This document shows positions 6,674 through 8,751 of a stretch of DNA of 8,751 nt, one piece after another (the stretch's first letter is position 1; each line of letters begins with the position of its first letter). A program made the position numbers and the translations under genes. The notes under the pieces are model-generated. The model worked only from the letters and a program-made list of their open reading frames with translations, searched no databases and was not told where the DNA came from. Location of the stretch: the NCBI GenBank assembly GCA_022709605.1, contig JAKLIM010000141.1, positions 1 to 8,751 of the forward strand, written 5' to 3'. The stretch comes from Bacteroidota bacterium. GTDB lineage: Bacteria; Bacteroidota; Bacteroidia; Bacteroidales; Paludibacteraceae.

Positions 6674-7771
6674 TCACAAGCGTGTGAGAGTGGTTGGTTT
6701 TACTCTTTTTTGTCTGATTGTTTCAATCTTTTTTGCAACAAATTCATTCAGTAGTATTGAGAATAAAACTGTCATTATTGTTAGGCTCAACCCAAATCCC
6801 AACACATAAGGAATTTTAAATAAATTCATACTAAACAGAACAAATATGTGTGATATATAAATTGGATAAGACAATTCTCCAATATAAGTATCTAAACGCC
6901 ATTTTTTTGTTAAAATAAAAATAAATGGTAAACAAATAAAAAACAGAAATAAATAAATCGAATATTTATATGGTATTGGCAAAAAACTATAAAAAAGAGT
7001 AAATGCTATAATGCAGAGCCAAATTGTATTCAAATATGCTTTTTTAATTTTCAAATTACGCATTTTGACATATATTTGATAAGATACAATTCCCAGCAAA
7101 AAGAATGCTAATTCAGTAGGGAAAAAGCGATACGACCAGGGATCATAATCTAAATCATAATGAGTTAATACAAATCGCAGGAGTAAAGACAAAAAAATAA
7201 GAGGGATAATATATATGAGTTTTCTTCTAACTATAAATGGTGCGATTAAGTAAAAAGATATTTCGACTCCGATTGTCCATGCTTGTGATATAAATAAAAA
7301 TTGGTGTAGTTGAGGTATTGTTTCCCGAAAATTTGTAGTGAAAAACAAGTTTCCTGTTGATGGGTCTAAACCGAGAAACATTACAATATCTTGTAAAAAA
7401 AGGAACAAATTAGTAAATATCAGAAATGCAAAACTACCAAAATTCATCTTGTCGAAATATTCTGCATAAATTGCAAATTGTTCCAGATTTCTTCCGTTCG
7501 AATAAATTGAAATAGCAATGGATAATAAAATTGTTAAAAGCAAGACAATCCAATAGATTGGATATAATCGTAAAAATCTATTTGAAATAAATAATTTATA
7601 GGAGTTATTAATTCCTACATATTTTTCATTGAGAATTAATGTCATATAAAAACCTGAAATTATATAGAACGCCTGAACTGCAATTTTTCCACCTACAAAG
7701 CTAAATCCAAAAATTGAACTCGAATGTGCAATAACAACTGTAACAGCTAAAATAAATCTTAATACTCCCAT
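6674..7771 (-). CDS. Membrane acyltransferase, acyltransferase-3 (OafA/YrhL-like) family
   Basis: This 365-residue inner-membrane protein belongs to the family that transfers acetyl or other short acyl groups onto surface sugars such as O-antigen, peptidoglycan or exopolysaccharide. It opens with the family signature G-V-L-R-F-I-L-A-V-T-V-V-I-A-H, placing the proposed catalytic histidine at 16 and an arginine at 5. Then come A-F-Y-I-I-S-G-F at 34-41, N-R-F-L-R-L-Y-P at 64-71, A-W-T-I-G-V-E with F-Y at 164-174, and L-S-Y-P-I-Y-I-S-H at 300-308. About ten hydrophobic helices span the length, which is normal for a stand-alone member without the extra SGNH domain. The acceptor sugar cannot be told. 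The gene stands alone, with about 500 bases of noncoding DNA on each side, and is markedly AT-rich (11 G+C in 60 bases at 7021-7080, against 32 in 60 within prfB at 3241-3300). This suggests lateral origin. No clear promoter or terminator is seen. Confidence 0.92.
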   Translation of the reverse strand: MGVLRFILAVTVVIAHSSSIFGFSFVGGKIAVQAFYIISGFYMTLILNEKYVGINNSYKLFISNRFLRLYPIYWIVLLLTILLSIAISIYSNGRNLEQFAIYAEYFDKMNFGSFAFLIFTNLFLFLQDIVMFLGLDPSTGNLFFTTNFRETIPQLHQFLFISQAWTIGVEISFYLIAPFIVRRKLIYIIPLIFLSLLLRFVLTHYDLDYDPWSYRFFPTELAFFLLGIVSYQIYVKMRNLKIKKAYLNTIWLCIIAFTLFYSFLPIPYKYSIYLFLFFICLPFIFILTKKWRLDTYIGELSYPIYISHIFVLFSMNLFKIPYVLGFGLSLTIMTVLFSILLNEFVAKKIETIRQKRVKPTTLTRL

Positions 7772-7808
7772 GCTTTGTAAACCTAATTTTACTTTTTATA
7801 ATTATATT

Positions 7809-7831
7809 AAATGCCATATTTATAGGCATTT
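7809..7831. repeat. AAATGCC/GGCATTT hairpin upstream of the acyltransferase gene
   Basis: A perfect 7-bp inverted repeat (7809-7815 with 7825-7831) has a 9-base loop. It lies 38 bases before the acyltransferase start and abuts the GC-rich island, so it may be the edge of that island or a leader hairpin. Confidence 0.5.
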
Positions 7832-7985
7832 GCTGGTCACTGCCTACGCAAGATGTTCCATTAGCGCCTACACGATGTAGTGAGGGGCTTATATACTTGT
7901 CCCTATGATGACGGACAAAGTGAATGCCGGTGCAACCCAGATTGCTGTAGGGTTACAACATCTGATGTTGGGGTTCAAAAATACG
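7831..7985. other. GC-rich hairpin-dense island; possible structured RNA or dispersed repeat remnant
   Basis: By hand count 72 of the 146 bases from 7831 to 7976 are G or C (about 49%), in a setting near 20-30%. Four inverted repeats lie in series: CTACA/TGTAG (7868-7880), TTGTCC/GGACAA (7897-7918), AACCC/GGGTT (7934-7954) and CAACATC/GATGTTG (7956-7970, one-base centre). A 45-codon open frame on the plus strand starts with two ATGs at 7905 and stops at 8042 (MMTDKVNAGATQIAVGLQHL and onward). Other frames over the same span are also open, so coding is doubtful. Candidates are a noncoding RNA, the leader of the acyltransferase gene, or a nonautonomous mobile repeat. I do not recognise a named RNA family. 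Confidence 0.45.
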
Positions 7986-8305
7986 AAAAAGTTGTCAAAC
8001 CATTGCTATTGGCTGTTTTTATTGTTTAGCGTATCGAAGTAGAATTATTCCACAATAAAATGTTTTTGCTAAATCTCCTTTCAACTGTATTTATTCTCTA
8101 CCAACTAAAGTAAGAGACAATTCAAAGCAGGAGGCATCTGAAACAGTTTTTTCAATACGATAAATTTGCGCTGGAACTAAGAGAATTTACTCTTTTTTTT
8201 ATTAATTCTTTTAAACGATGATGATTATAAAATGTTCACGATAATTCGATTTCTTTTTTTTAAACTTTCGGCAATTTAATTCGCGCGGGAGCAGAGCAGG
8301 TATTA
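7986..8305. other. AT-rich gene-poor stretch
   Basis: Apart from the tail of the small open frame ending at 8042, I find no gene here. There are several long T runs and a weak AAGAG/CTCTT hairpin at about 8179-8193 that leads into eight T residues on the plus strand. No convincing terminator for the zinc-ribbon gene is seen. Confidence 0.5.
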
Positions 8306-8616
8306 CTAAATTAGTGGTGAAAAGAATTCGACATTTCCACATTTAGGGCAAATGTATAAATCGAAAGATTTTCCGTTGGTGAAAGCTTCCAATAGATTTG
8401 CAAAGATGTCGAATCGGGTTCCTTCGTGGAATGTAAAGTTTCCGGAGCATGTGAGTGGAACTTCACAGCGTAAACAATCGATCTTTTTTACTTTTTCATT
8501 ATTTTCTAAATCTTCAAACTCAATGATTTTTATTTTCGGTGTAGCTGTTGTTGTAGTTCCAACATAAATCGAAAAATTTTTTCAACTTCTGAGTTGCAAA
8601 TGGGGCAGTTTTTCAT
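8306..8616 (-). pseudogene. Small zinc-ribbon protein gene with a one-base frame change
   Basis: The ATG at 8616-8614 opens MKNCPICNSEVEK, then this frame stops after 28 codons at 8530. In the frame reached by a -1 shift (or one added A), an uninterrupted protein continues to the TAG at 8306, followed at once by TAA. Joined, the product is 103 residues with three C-x2-C pairs: C4/C7, C48/C51 (C-L-R-C) and C90/C93 (C-P-K-C). It contains F-H-E-G-T-R-F-D-I-F-A-N and S-F-D-L-Y-I-C-P-K-C-G-N-V-E-F-F, a pattern familiar from small zinc-ribbon proteins of unknown function. The change falls at A6 then T5 (minus strand, 8582-8572). The second part has no ATG, GTG or TTG before its first cysteines, so it cannot start alone. 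It may be a recent pseudogene, a base-calling error, or a gene expressed through slippage on the A run. No partner is evident; the minisatellite lies directly upstream. Confidence 0.7.
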
Positions 8617-8647
8617 TGTTTGTAATTATTACGGTTATTTTTTTTTG

Positions 8648-8749
8648 TTATTCTAATTTTGTGTATGGCTCAAAACATTTTATGTATGGCTCAATGTATT
8701 TTGTGTATGGCTCAAAACATTTTTTGCATCGCTTAATGTATTTTGTGTA
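8648..8749 (-). CDS. Possible C-terminal end of a repeat-encoded protein entering from the right edge
   Basis: One minus-strand frame is open from the window edge to a TAA at 8650-8648, giving 33 codons. It would encode seven-residue repeats of the kind E-P-Y-T-K-Y-I, E-P-Y-I-K-C-F, E-P-Y-T-K, with a C-K-K-C near the start. It stops 31 bases before the zinc-ribbon ATG, a spacing consistent with an operon. However the DNA is a tandem repeat and a second minus frame and plus frames are open too, so this may be only a minisatellite. Confidence 0.25.
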   Translation of the reverse strand, partial: YTKYIKRCKKCFEPYTKYIEPYIKCFEPYTKLE

Positions 8750-8751
8750 TG
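8657..8751. repeat. 21-bp tandem repeat with 42-bp higher-order pattern (runs off right edge)
   Basis: Four full 21-base units begin at 8657, 8678, 8699 and 8720, and a fifth begins at 8741 and is cut by the window edge. The core GTATGGCTCAA is shared by the first three; the fourth is diverged (GCATCGCTTAA). Units 1 and 3 are identical and end in AAAACA; units 2 and 4 end in AATGTA. The arrangement therefore grew by doubling a 42-bp pair. The 21-bp period equals two helical turns or seven codons. Confidence 0.9.

Noticed and set aside
8161..8168. Plus-strand promoter box TAAATTTG
   Set aside because: It matches TAnnTTTG but no plus-strand gene follows and no -33 element is seen; chance is likely in AT-rich DNA.
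8352..8567. 71-codon plus-strand frame at the right end
   Set aside because: It is the antisense shadow of the zinc-ribbon gene, which has recognisable cysteine motifs on the minus strand.
8657..8751. CRISPR array
   Set aside because: The units abut directly with no unique spacers and are only 21 bases long.

Overview
The window reads as chromosomal DNA of a Bacteroidota member, most likely class Bacteroidia. The evidence is a type IX secretion (T9SS) C-terminal sorting domain, TAnnTTTG-type promoter boxes, A-rich start contexts without Shine-Dalgarno (SD) sequences, and RbfA and RpoN sequences of Bacteroidota type. An environmental lineage such as the Marinilabiliales is plausible, but genus cannot be settled here. 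Every gene I can support lies on the minus strand, so transcription runs from high to low coordinates.

Layout in order of transcription. (1) 8306-8751: a 21-bp tandem repeat runs off the right edge, followed by a small zinc-ribbon gene (8306-8616) broken by a one-base frame change in an A6/T5 run. (2) 7772-8305: a gene-poor stretch holding a GC-rich, hairpin-dense island (about 7809-7985) in AT-rich DNA. (3) 6674-7771: a lone, very AT-rich membrane acyltransferase of the acyltransferase-3 family. (4) 6166-6673: a noncoding gap ending in the rpoN promoter. (5) 6165-2832: a likely operon of rpoN (sigma-54), a membrane protein with a degenerate PAP2-phosphatase fold, and prfB (release factor 2) with its programmed +1 frameshift, closed by a strong hairpin terminator at 2773-2800. 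(6) 2544-320: a two-gene unit encoding a large T9SS-exported protein and a small membrane-anchored protein, preceded by an operator-like dyad and closed by a perfect 16-bp stem terminator. (7) 137-1: the first 45 codons of rbfA with its own promoter box.

rpoN, prfB and rbfA are core transcription and translation genes. The T9SS pair makes surface or secreted material of unknown role. The acyltransferase, the structured island, the broken zinc-ribbon gene and the minisatellite form a more variable right-hand third with signs of recent rearrangement or gene decay. I see no defence locus, CRISPR array, tRNA, rRNA or intact mobile element. The items most worth a second look are the prfB frameshift site, which carries the only perfect SD I noticed next to a coding signal, the frameshifted zinc-ribbon gene, the repeat at the right edge, and the structured island.
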